A stretch of 8,281 bases of DNA from positions 1-8,281 of the forward strand of contig JAKISM010000112.1 of NCBI GenBank assembly GCA_021648585.1, read 5' to 3'. This document shows positions 1-5,890 of this stretch, piece after piece. The position numbers and the translations under genes were made by a program. The notes beneath the pieces were generated by a model. It was not told the origin of the DNA. It saw only the letters and a program-made list of their open reading frames with translations, and ran no database searches. Origin of the DNA: Devosiaceae bacterium (lineage in GTDB: Bacteria; Pseudomonadota; Alphaproteobacteria; Rhizobiales; Devosiaceae). Numbering within the stretch: the stretch's first letter is position 1; each line of letters opens with the position of its first letter.

Positions 1-746
1 ATGAGGCATATGTGCTTATCCCTCAAAGTGTTATGTCTGATATTGTAACCTCGCAATTTCCATTTTGGCAAAAAACTAGAGCTTGGATCCTAGCTCGCCC
101 CCTATCTGGATTTGCTGAAACTTTTAGCCAATATATTATGGAAATTGCGCCAAATGGCGGATCAAATAATCCTGAGCCAGATAAAAAAGCACAAGGGATT
201 TTATTTGTAACTTCTGGTGAACTTACACTTATTCTTGATGGGAAAACTCATAAGATGCTAGAGGGCGGGTATGCCTATATTGCACCTAAAAGCCAATGGA
301 GCGTGAAAAATAATAACGAAAAAAATGTAAGTTTTCACTGGATTAGGAAAAAATACCAAAAAATAAAAGGCCTAAAAACCCCAAAATCTTTTGTAACAAA
401 CGAGCAAGATATCGCACCAATAGCCATGCCTAAAACTAATAATAAATGGACAACAAAACGCTTTGTTGACCCAAGTGATATCAGTCATGATTGCCATGTT
501 AATATTGTTTCTCTTGAGCCAGAAGCACAAATTCCCTTTGCTGAAACTCATGTTATGGAACATGGGCTTTTTGTACTTCAAGGTAGCGCAAAATATCGCC
601 TCAATGAAGATTGGATAGATGTTGGACCGGGTGATTATATGTGGCTACGTGCCTTTTGCCCGCAAGCGTGCATTGCAACTGGCTCAACGCAATTTCGCTA
701 TTTACTATATAAAGATGTAAATCGACATCCAGCTCTAACTATATGA
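1..746 (+). CDS. allE: (S)-ureidoglycine aminohydrolase, 5' end cut by window edge
   Basis: This bicupin enzyme removes ammonia from (S)-ureidoglycine to give (S)-ureidoglycolate in the cytoplasmic ureide pathway of purine breakdown. Two cupin halves are visible. The second carries ETHVMEH followed 34 residues later by Gln (FCPQA). This reproduces the Glu, His, His and Gln manganese-ligand spacing known from plant UGlyAH; counted from the GTG at 12 they are E178, H180, H184 and Q218. The C-terminal pattern (DYMW, YKDVNR) also resembles E. coli AllE. The frame stays open to the left edge (codons 3-11 read Glu-Ala-Tyr before the GTG), and EAYVLIP looks like family interior sequence, so the GTG at 12 is an internal valine and not the start. 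An estimated 15-30 residues are missing. The stop overlaps the next start (ATGA, 743-746). Identification is firm. Confidence 0.9.
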   Translation, partial: EAYVLIPQSVMSDIVTSQFPFWQKTRAWILARPLSGFAETFSQYIMEIAPNGGSNNPEPDKKAQGILFVTSGELTLILDGKTHKMLEGGYAYIAPKSQWSVKNNNEKNVSFHWIRKKYQKIKGLKTPKSFVTNEQDIAPIAMPKTNNKWTTKRFVDPSDISHDCHVNIVSLEPEAQIPFAETHVMEHGLFVLQGSAKYRLNEDWIDVGPGDYMWLRAFCPQACIATGSTQFRYLLYKDVNRHPALTI

Positions 747-1246
747 AAAATAAAATGAAAACCATTACAATAGAATCACTTTCTCAACAAGCTTTTGCCC
801 CTTTTGGGGAGGTTATTGAAATAAATAAACATTCAGATTTCATAGCAATAAATAATGGCACAACAAAACGCTTTCATGATTTAGCTAAAGTTCAAATAAA
901 AGGAATTAACGCCAGAACTGCTATTTCAATATTTCGTGCTAGCCCTTTTGATTTGCCCTATTCACTAAATTTTATGGAGCGCCACCCCTATGGCAGTCAA
1001 AGTTTTATGCCGCTCATTCCATCAAAATTTTTAATCATTGTGGCACAAGATAAAGATGGAGTACCAACTAAGCTAACTGCCTTTTTGGCCAATGAAGGAC
1101 AGGGCGTAAATTATCATAGCAATATTTGGCATGGCGCATTAGTAGCGCTTGAAAAACAAACCGACTTTTTGGTTGTTGATAGAGAGGGCGAAGAAAATAA
1201 TCTTGAGCTTTATAATTTTGAGAAACCCTATAGAGTTGAATTATGA
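743..1246 (+). CDS. allA: Ureidoglycolate lyase
   Basis: This enzyme splits (S)-ureidoglycolate into glyoxylate and urea, the step after the upstream aminohydrolase. The 167-residue length is close to E. coli AllA (160). Recognisable family blocks appear in order: FAPFGEVIE near the N terminus, INNGTTKRFHDLA, MERHPYGSQSFMP, then GQGVNYHSNIWHGAL and FLVVDREG. It overlaps the previous gene by 4 bp, with no strong ribosome binding site of its own, so translational coupling is likely. A second in-frame ATG at 755 (Met5) could also serve as start and would suit the family N terminus (MKTITIESL). The stop again overlaps the next start by ATGA (1243-1246). The product glyoxylate is also made by the isocitrate lyase encoded at 1887-3200. 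Confidence 0.93.
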   Translation: MKNKMKTITIESLSQQAFAPFGEVIEINKHSDFIAINNGTTKRFHDLAKVQIKGINARTAISIFRASPFDLPYSLNFMERHPYGSQSFMPLIPSKFLIIVAQDKDGVPTKLTAFLANEGQGVNYHSNIWHGALVALEKQTDFLVVDREGEENNLELYNFEKPYRVEL

Positions 1247-1845
1247 AACAAGATTTAGCCACTAGATTATTAGATATTATTGAACATGATATTGTGCCCC
1301 TAACAGCAAAAGAAGTTAAAAAGGGCAACAAGATTTTTGGCGCAGCTATTTTGTTAAAAAAGGATCTTTCTTTAGTTATAGCCGAAACTAATAATGAAAT
1401 AGAAAACCCTCTTTGGCATGGAGAAATGCACGCCATAAAAAAACTTTATGAACGAGATCATAAAGAATTACCCGACCCAAAAGATTGCATTTTCTTAGCA
1501 ACGCATGAGCCTTGTTCATTATGTCTTTCTGCCATTACATGGGCAGGATATGATAATTTTTATTATCTATTTAGCTATGAGCAAACAAGAGATAATTTTG
1601 CCATTCCGCACGATATAAATATCTTAAAGCAAGTCTATGGCAATAAGGACAGGCCACAAAAAGAGCTTTATAATAGGGAAAATGAATTTTTCACGGCGCA
1701 TTCTATTGCGCAAATGAAAGAGCACTTAAGCAAAGATGATAAAGAAAAATTTGCTGATAGAATAAAAACTATCAGCAAACTTTATGATGATTTATCAAAA
1801 ACCTATCAAGCTCAAAAAAGTGAGAATAATATTCCACTATCTTAA
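1243..1845 (+). CDS. CMP/dCMP-type zinc deaminase of unknown substrate
   Basis: This is a 200-residue member of the cytidine deaminase-like fold, which hydrolyses an amino group from a base or nucleoside using one zinc ion. The signature is plain: WHGEMHAI (H59 zinc ligand, E61 proton shuttle) and HEPCSLC (C91 and C94 zinc ligands). The first motif reads HGE, where most bacterial guanine and tRNA-adenosine deaminases have HAE; yeast cytosine deaminase also has HGE. After the catalytic core, roughly residues 1-125, there is a charged, probably helical C-terminal extension (KEHLSKDDKEKFADRIK region) rich in Lys, Asp and Glu. It is coupled to ureidoglycolate lyase by an ATGA overlap, so a role in purine base or ureide breakdown, for example guanine deamination, is a reasonable inference. 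The sequence alone does not fix the substrate. Confidence 0.82.
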   Translation: MKQDLATRLLDIIEHDIVPLTAKEVKKGNKIFGAAILLKKDLSLVIAETNNEIENPLWHGEMHAIKKLYERDHKELPDPKDCIFLATHEPCSLCLSAITWAGYDNFYYLFSYEQTRDNFAIPHDINILKQVYGNKDRPQKELYNRENEFFTAHSIAQMKEHLSKDDKEKFADRIKTISKLYDDLSKTYQAQKSENNIPLS

Positions 1846-1886
1846 AACAGCGCAGTCTTTGCACAAAATAACATTGCCCCTCTCTC

Positions 1887-3200
1887 TTAAAATTGCGCAT
1901 TTTCAGTCGAATTAGCCATTGCAGTGGTTGCCGATTGTCCTTGCGAAACCGCCATACTGACAGCATCAAAATAACTCGTACCAACTTCTCTTTGATGACG
2001 TGTAGCGCTAAAGCCATCTTTCTCAGCTGCAAATTCTGCTTGTTGTAATTGAGAATATGCCTTCATGCCATCTTTTGCATAATTACGAGCCAGATTAAAT
2101 GTGCTAAGCGAGAGGTTATGAAAACCAGCTAACGTAATAAATTGATATTTATAGCCCATCTCTCCAAGTTCACGTTGGAATTTTGCCATATCATTTTCAT
2201 CCATATATTTCGCCCAATTAAACGAAGGTGAGCAATTATAAGCTAGCATTTGATCTGGATATTTATCCTTAATCGCTTCTGCAAATCTTTTGGCATCATC
2301 AAGATTTGGCGTTGAAGTTTCACACCAAATTAAATCAGCATAAGGGGCATAAGCTAATCCACGAGCAATAGCACATTCAAAGCCACCCTTTAATTTATAA
2401 AAGCCCTCTTCTGTGCGCTCACCCGTAATAAAAGGCGCATCATATTCATCAATATCAGAAGTTATTAAACGAGCAGCCTCAGCATCTGTTCGAGCCATTA
2501 TAAGAGTTGGTACATTCATTGTATCAGCCGCTAAGCGAGCTGAATTTAGCGTTTTGATAAAGGTGCGAGTAGGCACAAGCACTTTGCCGCCCAAATGACC
2601 GCATTTCTTTTCAGATGCCAACTGATCTTCAAAATGCACCGCCCCCGCACCTGCCTCAATCATTGCTTTCATCAATTCAAACACATTAAGCGCACCACCA
2701 AAGCCAGCCTCTGCATCGGCAATTATCGGCGCAAAAAAATCATATTCGGTAGTTTCTTTACCCTCAAGCTGCTCCATAGTCTGAATCTGATCAGCACGCT
2801 GAAGCGCCTTATTTATACGCTTAACAACAGATGGCACGCTATCTACCGGATAAAGGCTTTGGTCGGGATACATATTACCGCTAGTATTGGCATCTGCTGC
2901 CACTTGCCAGCCAGAAAGATATATCGCCTTAAGACCAGCTTTTATCTGTTGCACTGCTTGGTTGCCAGTAAAAGTGCCAAGTGTTGGAACAAATTCTTCA
3001 CTATGTAGCAATTTCCAGAGCTTTCTTGCGCCATTTTCTGCCAAACTATAGCGAATTGGCAAAGAACCAGATAGCTTCCTGACATCATCAATGCTATAGT
3101 TTCTCTTTATATTTTGCCATCTATCAGGCGCCCATAATGGCGCATCAAATTGATTGCCATTTTGATTATTATTCTTTTTATCATCATTATGCTTAAGCAT
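1887..3200 (-). CDS. aceA: Isocitrate lyase
   Basis: This enzyme cleaves isocitrate to succinate and glyoxylate, the entry step of the glyoxylate bypass for growth on acetate, fatty acids and other C2 sources. The 437-residue length fits the short bacterial form. Family blocks are all present: SGWQVAADAN (96-105), IIADAEAGFGG (159-169), the catalytic loop KKCGH (198-202, catalytic Cys200), YNCSPSFNW (321-329) and RHQREVGTSYFD (401-412). The C terminus ends in ENAQF, similar to relatives, so the gene is complete. A good ribosome binding site, TAAGGAG (3206-3212), precedes the ATG. It faces the deaminase gene tail to tail with 41 bp between stops. Upstream on the same strand, 52 bp away, is a small gene that probably shares its transcript. 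Control by the divergent ScfR/RamB-family gene is likely. Confidence 0.97.
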   Translation of the reverse strand: MLKHNDDKKNNNQNGNQFDAPLWAPDRWQNIKRNYSIDDVRKLSGSLPIRYSLAENGARKLWKLLHSEEFVPTLGTFTGNQAVQQIKAGLKAIYLSGWQVAADANTSGNMYPDQSLYPVDSVPSVVKRINKALQRADQIQTMEQLEGKETTEYDFFAPIIADAEAGFGGALNVFELMKAMIEAGAGAVHFEDQLASEKKCGHLGGKVLVPTRTFIKTLNSARLAADTMNVPTLIMARTDAEAARLITSDIDEYDAPFITGERTEEGFYKLKGGFECAIARGLAYAPYADLIWCETSTPNLDDAKRFAEAIKDKYPDQMLAYNCSPSFNWAKYMDENDMAKFQRELGEMGYKYQFITLAGFHNLSLSTFNLARNYAKDGMKAYSQLQQAEFAAEKDGFSATRHQREVGTSYFDAVSMAVSQGQSATTAMANSTENAQF

Positions 3201-3212
3201 TTTAGCTCCTTA

Positions 3213-3234
3213 ATTAGAATTCCTAGAATCTAAT
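3213..3234 (-). repeat. Inverted repeat directly before the aceA ribosome binding site
   Basis: On the minus strand, ATTAGA-TTC-TAG-GAA-T-TCTAAT forms two 9-bp arms with one bulged base and a 3-nt loop. It ends one base before the aceA Shine-Dalgarno sequence at 3206-3212. It lies between the small gene and aceA and has no T-tract on its 3' side, so it is not a classical terminator. It could be an mRNA processing or stability element or a protein-binding site. The role is inferred. Confidence 0.45.
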
Positions 3235-3252
3235 TTTATAAATTTTGTTATT

Positions 3253-3492
3253 TTATGCTTTGCGCACCCAAGTGGCTGAGAACATTGGTTTGCCATCAAA
3301 CATTGGCTCACTTTTTGAACCACCAACCAAAGAAAATTCTTGGCGCACAATTTTACCGGCAATTGCATAACCCAAAACATCTAAGCCTCTTACCTTAAAC
3401 TGCATCATCGCTTCTTTTACAGAAGGTGCAATAATTGTGATTGTATCGCCTAGTTCATTTTGTTGTATTTTATCATTTGATAGCGTCTGCAT
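3253..3492 (-). CDS. Small conserved-looking protein upstream of aceA, unknown function
   Basis: This is a 79-residue protein that I do not recognise with certainty. The start is set by the ribosome binding site. On the minus strand the sequence reads ATGGAGGAAAAAATGCAG, and the GGAGG (3498-3502) sits 5 nt before the ATG at 3490-3492, so the product begins MQTLSNDK. The ATG at 3502-3504 would place the Shine-Dalgarno sequence inside the gene and has none of its own. The protein has no signal peptide or membrane segment. It looks like a small alpha/beta domain: a beta-like stretch (DTITIIAPS), a helix (VKEAMMQFKVRG), then GYAIAGKIVRQEFSL and a tail ending FSATWVRKA. It lies 52 bp upstream of aceA on the same strand and is preceded by the presumed operator region, so co-expression with isocitrate lyase is likely. 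Confidence 0.75.
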   Translation of the reverse strand: MQTLSNDKIQQNELGDTITIIAPSVKEAMMQFKVRGLDVLGYAIAGKIVRQEFSLVGGSKSEPMFDGKPMFSATWVRKA

Positions 3493-3504
3493 TTTTTCCT
3501 CCAT

Positions 3505-3522
3505 TTTACAAACTATTTACAA
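3505..3522 (-). promoter_or_regulatory. Tandem TTGTAAA pair before the small gene/aceA unit
   Basis: On the minus strand TTGTAAA occurs twice (3516-3522 and 3505-3511) with an 11-bp period, just 5' of the small gene's ribosome binding site. The same pair occurs before the divergent regulator gene at 3648-3663. One helical turn between copies suits a protein bound on one face. A ScfR/RamB operator is the likely reading: C. glutamicum RamB recognises a related AAxTTTGCAAA-type sequence. The assignment is inferred. Confidence 0.5.
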
Positions 3523-3530
3523 AACCACAA

Positions 3531-3546
3531 ATAATCTTGTGATTAT
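3531..3546. repeat. Perfect inverted repeat ATAATC-TTGT-GATTAT
   Basis: Two perfect 6-bp arms flank a 4-bp centre in the divergent intergenic region, between the small gene and the regulator. There is no T-tract after it, and it lies where promoter elements for the minus-strand unit would be expected. An operator or part of a promoter is more plausible than a terminator. Short AT-rich palindromes do arise by chance in such sequence. Confidence 0.35.
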
Positions 3547-3565
3547 CGTGCCGTAATGTAAAGAT

Positions 3566-3593
3566 TTGACAAATTTGAAAAAAATGCAACAAT
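3566..3593 (+). promoter_or_regulatory. Possible promoter of the ScfR-type regulator gene
   Basis: A perfect TTGACA (3566-3571) is followed 16 bp later by AACAAT (3588-3593), four of six matches to the -10 consensus. This predicts a start near 3600 and a leader of about 70 nt. The CTGTAAA and TTGTAAA repeats (3609-3663) would then lie just downstream of the start, a usual place for self-repression. The prediction rests on sequence only and the -10 element is weak. Confidence 0.4.
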
Positions 3594-3608
3594 AAACAAC
3601 ATATTGCA

Positions 3609-3623
3609 CTGTAAAGCTGTAAA
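3609..3623 (+). promoter_or_regulatory. Tandem CTGTAAA pair in the regulator leader
   Basis: CTGTAAA occurs at 3609-3615 and again at 3617-3623, an 8-bp period. It belongs to a group of seven TGTAAA/TTTACA elements in the 180-bp divergent gap; a single further copy is at 3557-3562. They are probably binding sites for the adjacent ScfR/RamB-type regulator, by inference from position and repetition. Confidence 0.4.
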
Positions 3624-3647
3624 TTTATGAAAAGTCTTGCAGTGTTC

Positions 3648-3663
3648 TTGTAAAGTTTGTAAA
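3648..3663 (+). promoter_or_regulatory. Tandem TTGTAAA pair before the regulator gene
   Basis: TTGTAAA occurs at 3648-3654 and 3657-3663 with a 9-bp period, ending at the ribosome binding site of the regulator. The inner stretch AAAGTTTGTAAA (3652-3663) differs by one base from an AAAGTTTGCAAA-like RamB site as known from corynebacteria. A protein bound here would block translation initiation sequence or early elongation, consistent with autoregulation. The function is inferred. Confidence 0.5.
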
Positions 3664-3672
3664 GGACATTTA

Positions 3673-5049
3673 ATGGATAATTCCAATGCTACGCAAATAG
3701 GTGGCAAGATAAGAAGGTTGCGCAGAGGGCGTAATATCTCACAAGCAAATCTAGCACAAAACTTAAGCATTTCAGCATCTTACCTAAATCTCATTGAGCA
3801 TAATAGGCGTAAAATTACAGTGCCATTATTGTTTAAGCTGGCGAATTTCTTTGGTGTTGAGGTTGGTGAATTGGCTCAAACCGACGATAGTCAATTAGTT
3901 GGAGATTTAATGGAAATTTTTGGTGATGATCTTTTCATTGATTCTGATCTCACCAATCAAGACATACGAGACCTTGCTCTCACAAACCCAGTAGCAGCTC
4001 GTGCCGTTCTTTCCTTGTTTGATAAATATAAGCAGATAAAAACCAACCAGCTTGCCTCTACTAATGAAAAAAACAGTGCGATAGTCCCCTATCACCAAGC
4101 AACAGATGCTATTTCAGATTTCATACAAGAAAATGCCAACTATTATGCTTCTCTTGAGCAAGCCGCCATGAGAGTTCGCCACGATGTTGACATTGCTTCT
4201 GACAATTTTATGCAAGGACTAACTAGTTATTTATTAAATGTGTTTGGTATTCGTTGGCGCTTAGCAAATCTTGAGCAAGGAATTAACAAAAGACTGACAG
4301 ATGATGAAACTATGCTTGAAATATCTGATATTTTACCTCCCGAAACTGCAAAATTTACTCTAGCTCATCATATTGGGCAACTTAGCGCAAAAGCAGAAAT
4401 AGATAATATAATAGAAAATAGCACCCTACCAGAACTTGAAGCGCCAACTTTAGCACGCAATGTTTTAGCTTCATATTTTGCCGCCGCCCTTATCATGCCT
4501 TACGAGAGTTTTTATTTGGCGTGTAAAAAATATCGCTATGATATTGAAAGGATTTCGCTTCAATTTGGCGCTAGTTTTGAGCAAGTCTGCCACCGCATGA
4601 CAAGTTTGCAACGACCAAATATGAAGGGAATTCCCCTACACTTAATAAGAACAGATATTGCTGGCAATATTTCAAAACGTTTTTCCCTATCAGGCATTCA
4701 TATTCCTCGTCATTCAGGAGCTTGCCCTCGCTGGAATGTTTATGCAGCATTTTTACAGCCATCAAGAACTAATATCCAAATAAGCGAAATGCCAGATAAA
4801 GAAAAATATTTTTGCATCGCCAAAAGTTTTGAAAAAGGTGAATATCATCATAATGCCCCACTTAGACATTTTTCTATTGGCTTGGGTTGTAATATTATGC
4901 ACGCTAAAGCAATGATTTATTCTGATGGGATAGAATTAGGAAAAACCGCCAAAATCGTTCCAATAGGGGTTGGTTGTCGTATATGCCCACGCATAAATTG
5001 CCAGCAACGAGCCCACCCAATAGCCGATCATCGGTTTGTGAAGAAATAG
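3673..5049 (+). CDS. ScfR/RamB-family transcriptional regulator
   Basis: This 458-residue regulator of acetate and short-chain acyl metabolism belongs to the family that includes RamB, which controls aceA in actinobacteria. The N terminus has an XRE-type helix-turn-helix (about residues 9-68, with ASYLNLIEHNRR at 35-46). The middle resembles an ImmA/IrrE peptidase-like domain, but the expected HExxH is degenerate: HHIGQ at 232-236. The C-terminal ScfRs domain has GACPRWNVY (C351) and a cysteine cluster GCRICPRINCQQRAHP (434-449; C435, C438, C443) that could bind metal or sense ligand or redox state. The ATG at 3673 has AAAGGA (3661-3666) six bases upstream. The in-frame TTG at 3637 lacks a ribosome binding site and would translate through the operator-like repeats. 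It is divergent from the small gene and aceA, its most likely targets. Confidence 0.88.
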   Translation: MDNSNATQIGGKIRRLRRGRNISQANLAQNLSISASYLNLIEHNRRKITVPLLFKLANFFGVEVGELAQTDDSQLVGDLMEIFGDDLFIDSDLTNQDIRDLALTNPVAARAVLSLFDKYKQIKTNQLASTNEKNSAIVPYHQATDAISDFIQENANYYASLEQAAMRVRHDVDIASDNFMQGLTSYLLNVFGIRWRLANLEQGINKRLTDDETMLEISDILPPETAKFTLAHHIGQLSAKAEIDNIIENSTLPELEAPTLARNVLASYFAAALIMPYESFYLACKKYRYDIERISLQFGASFEQVCHRMTSLQRPNMKGIPLHLIRTDIAGNISKRFSLSGIHIPRHSGACPRWNVYAAFLQPSRTNIQISEMPDKEKYFCIAKSFEKGEYHHNAPLRHFSIGLGCNIMHAKAMIYSDGIELGKTAKIVPIGVGCRICPRINCQQRAHPIADHRFVKK

Positions 5050-5158
5050 TCATAATGGACAAAACTAATATGAAGTTTTTAGAGATTATTTGCTACGCTC
5101 AACAAACATTGTCATTTTAAAGAAATGAAATTTATTTGAACCTCAGCACTCATTATTC

Positions 5159-5198
5159 GTGGGGGCATACGTCTATGCGCCCCACTCCCAACTTTTTT
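5159..5198 (+). terminator. Hairpin after the regulator gene, probable terminator
   Basis: GTGGGGGCATA (5159-5169) pairs with TATGCGCCCCAC (5174-5185) across a CGTC loop, giving 11 base pairs with one bulged G. A run of six T (5193-5198) follows after 7 bases. It is the only GC-rich element in this stretch and lies between convergent genes. The T-run is a little far from the stem for a textbook intrinsic terminator. No T-tract exists on the minus-strand side. Confidence 0.6.
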
Positions 5199-5493
5199 AT
5201 TCCTTAACAGGAACAAGCAGTTGGAATGCTGCGCCTAGGGAGGTAACGCACGCTTCTTCATCTCCAGTGGTTTTATCCGAGATACCTTTTTCACGTAGCT
5301 CTAGGATTTGAACTTTTAACTCTTCAGATATTTCAACTTCTGTCAAAGTTTCGTCCATTTTTTCAATCAGAGCAATACAATCCAAACCTTCAAGTCCAGG
5401 ATATGGGTCCATCACAGTTTCGGTATTTACTTGAGCAAAAGCTGGAGCGGCAAAAGCTACAACCATAATTGCGGGTAATAATAGTTTTCTCAT
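5197..5493 (-). CDS. Small secreted protein, unknown function
   Basis: This is a 98-residue protein of no family I recognise. A clear Sec signal peptide opens it (MRKLLLPAIMVVAFAAPAFA, cleavage expected after Ala20), so the mature product of about 78 residues is probably periplasmic. The mature part is acidic, has two cysteines (C39 in GLDCIALIEKM and C82 in EEACVTSLG) that could form one disulfide, and appears mostly helical. It has no CxxCH and so is not a cytochrome c. The ATG is preceded by GAGG (5501-5504) with 7-nt spacing. The gene is divergent from the diheme cytochrome c gene across a roughly 400-bp gap, and its 3' end touches the T-run of the terminator of the convergent regulator gene. 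A link with the cytochromes is only suggested by location. Confidence 0.78.
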   Translation of the reverse strand: MRKLLLPAIMVVAFAAPAFAQVNTETVMDPYPGLEGLDCIALIEKMDETLTEVEISEELKVQILELREKGISDKTTGDEEACVTSLGAAFQLLVPVKE

Positions 5494-5578
5494 TGTTTTT
5501 CCTCATTTTCAGGATCTCAGATTAGCAACACAACGCCGCTATCTGACCTGTGAGAATATCTAAACAGTCTAAAAAGGT

Positions 5579-5593
5579 AATCATGCGATGATT
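5579..5593. repeat. Palindrome AATCAT-GCG-ATGATT
   Basis: Two perfect 6-bp arms flank a GCG centre, followed on the plus strand by three further T. It could be an operator for the minus-strand secreted-protein gene or a weak hairpin before the short reading frame at 5607. Nothing in the sequence decides between these. Confidence 0.35.
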
Positions 5594-5606
5594 TTTAGGA
5601 GTTTTG

Positions 5607-5660
5607 ATGAAATCTTTGTGCCTCTTTCGCCATAATTTAGCCCTTGCGGCAATCATTTGA
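5607..5660 (+). CDS. Possible 17-codon leader peptide frame
   Basis: An ATG with AGGAG (5597-5601) five bases upstream opens a frame of 17 codons, MKSLCLFRHNLALAAII, ending in TGA. The peptide is hydrophobic with one Arg and one Lys. It lies about 110 bp before the FNR box, so it would not be in the transcript predicted for the diheme gene. It could be a chance frame; the good Shine-Dalgarno spacing is the only support. Confidence 0.2.
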   Translation: MKSLCLFRHNLALAAII

Positions 5661-5770
5661 CAGCATTGTGCCAATTAACCGCTTTTAGCGCCCAACTCTA
5701 ACATTTCTTATAAAGGTTACTTAAAAGCAACAACAAGAAACTGCAAATAAACCGCTTATTCTCATTTCTC

Positions 5771-5811
5771 TTGATCGAAATCAATGTATTACTAGTTAAA
5801 TACGCTAGAAT
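5771..5811 (+). promoter_or_regulatory. FNR/FixK-type box and -10 element of the diheme cytochrome gene
   Basis: TTGATCGAAATCAA (5771-5784) is a perfect match to the TTGAT-N4-ATCAA site of FNR-family activators. A TAGAAT hexamer (5806-5811, five of six to consensus) lies downstream and predicts a transcript start near 5818. The box centre at 5777.5 is then about 40 bp upstream of the start, the position of class II FNR-activated promoters. The sequence shows box and spacing; activation under low oxygen follows from knowledge of the regulator family. Confidence 0.8.
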
Positions 5812-5890
5812 CGCAGTCATCTTGACTAGCAAATCACAATTATGTTACCAGTAATTGTACTATTTAAATATATTCATGAGGAGGATAATA

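Larger units (their letters stand above)
5494..5890. other. Long divergent intergenic region
   Basis: About 400 bp separate the secreted-protein gene from the diheme cytochrome gene. It holds a small palindrome AATCAT-GCG-ATGATT (5579-5593), a possible 17-codon reading frame with a good ribosome binding site (5607-5660), an FNR/FixK-type box (5771-5784), a TAGAAT -10 element (5806-5811) and a GAGGAGG ribosome binding site (5878-5884). I see no tRNA and no longer gene in it. The stretch 5661-5770 shows nothing I can name. Confidence 0.6.

Noticed and set aside
1846..1886. Terminator between the convergent deaminase and isocitrate lyase genes
   Set aside because: Only weak, short complementarity is present and no stem with a T-tract could be drawn.
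1772..3008. Open frames on both strands overlapping isocitrate lyase (1772-2032 minus, 2413-2598 plus, 2595-3008 plus)
   Set aside because: The isocitrate lyase frame is complete with all family motifs; the overlapping products resemble nothing and lack convincing ribosome binding sites.
3637..3672. TTG at 3637 as start of the regulator
   Set aside because: It has no ribosome binding site and would add 12 residues translated from the operator-like repeats; the ATG at 3673 has AAAGGA at good spacing.
5676..5757. Repeated AACCGCTT at about 5678 and 5750
   Set aside because: Two copies of an 8-bp word with no symmetry or regular spacing to a promoter; likely chance.
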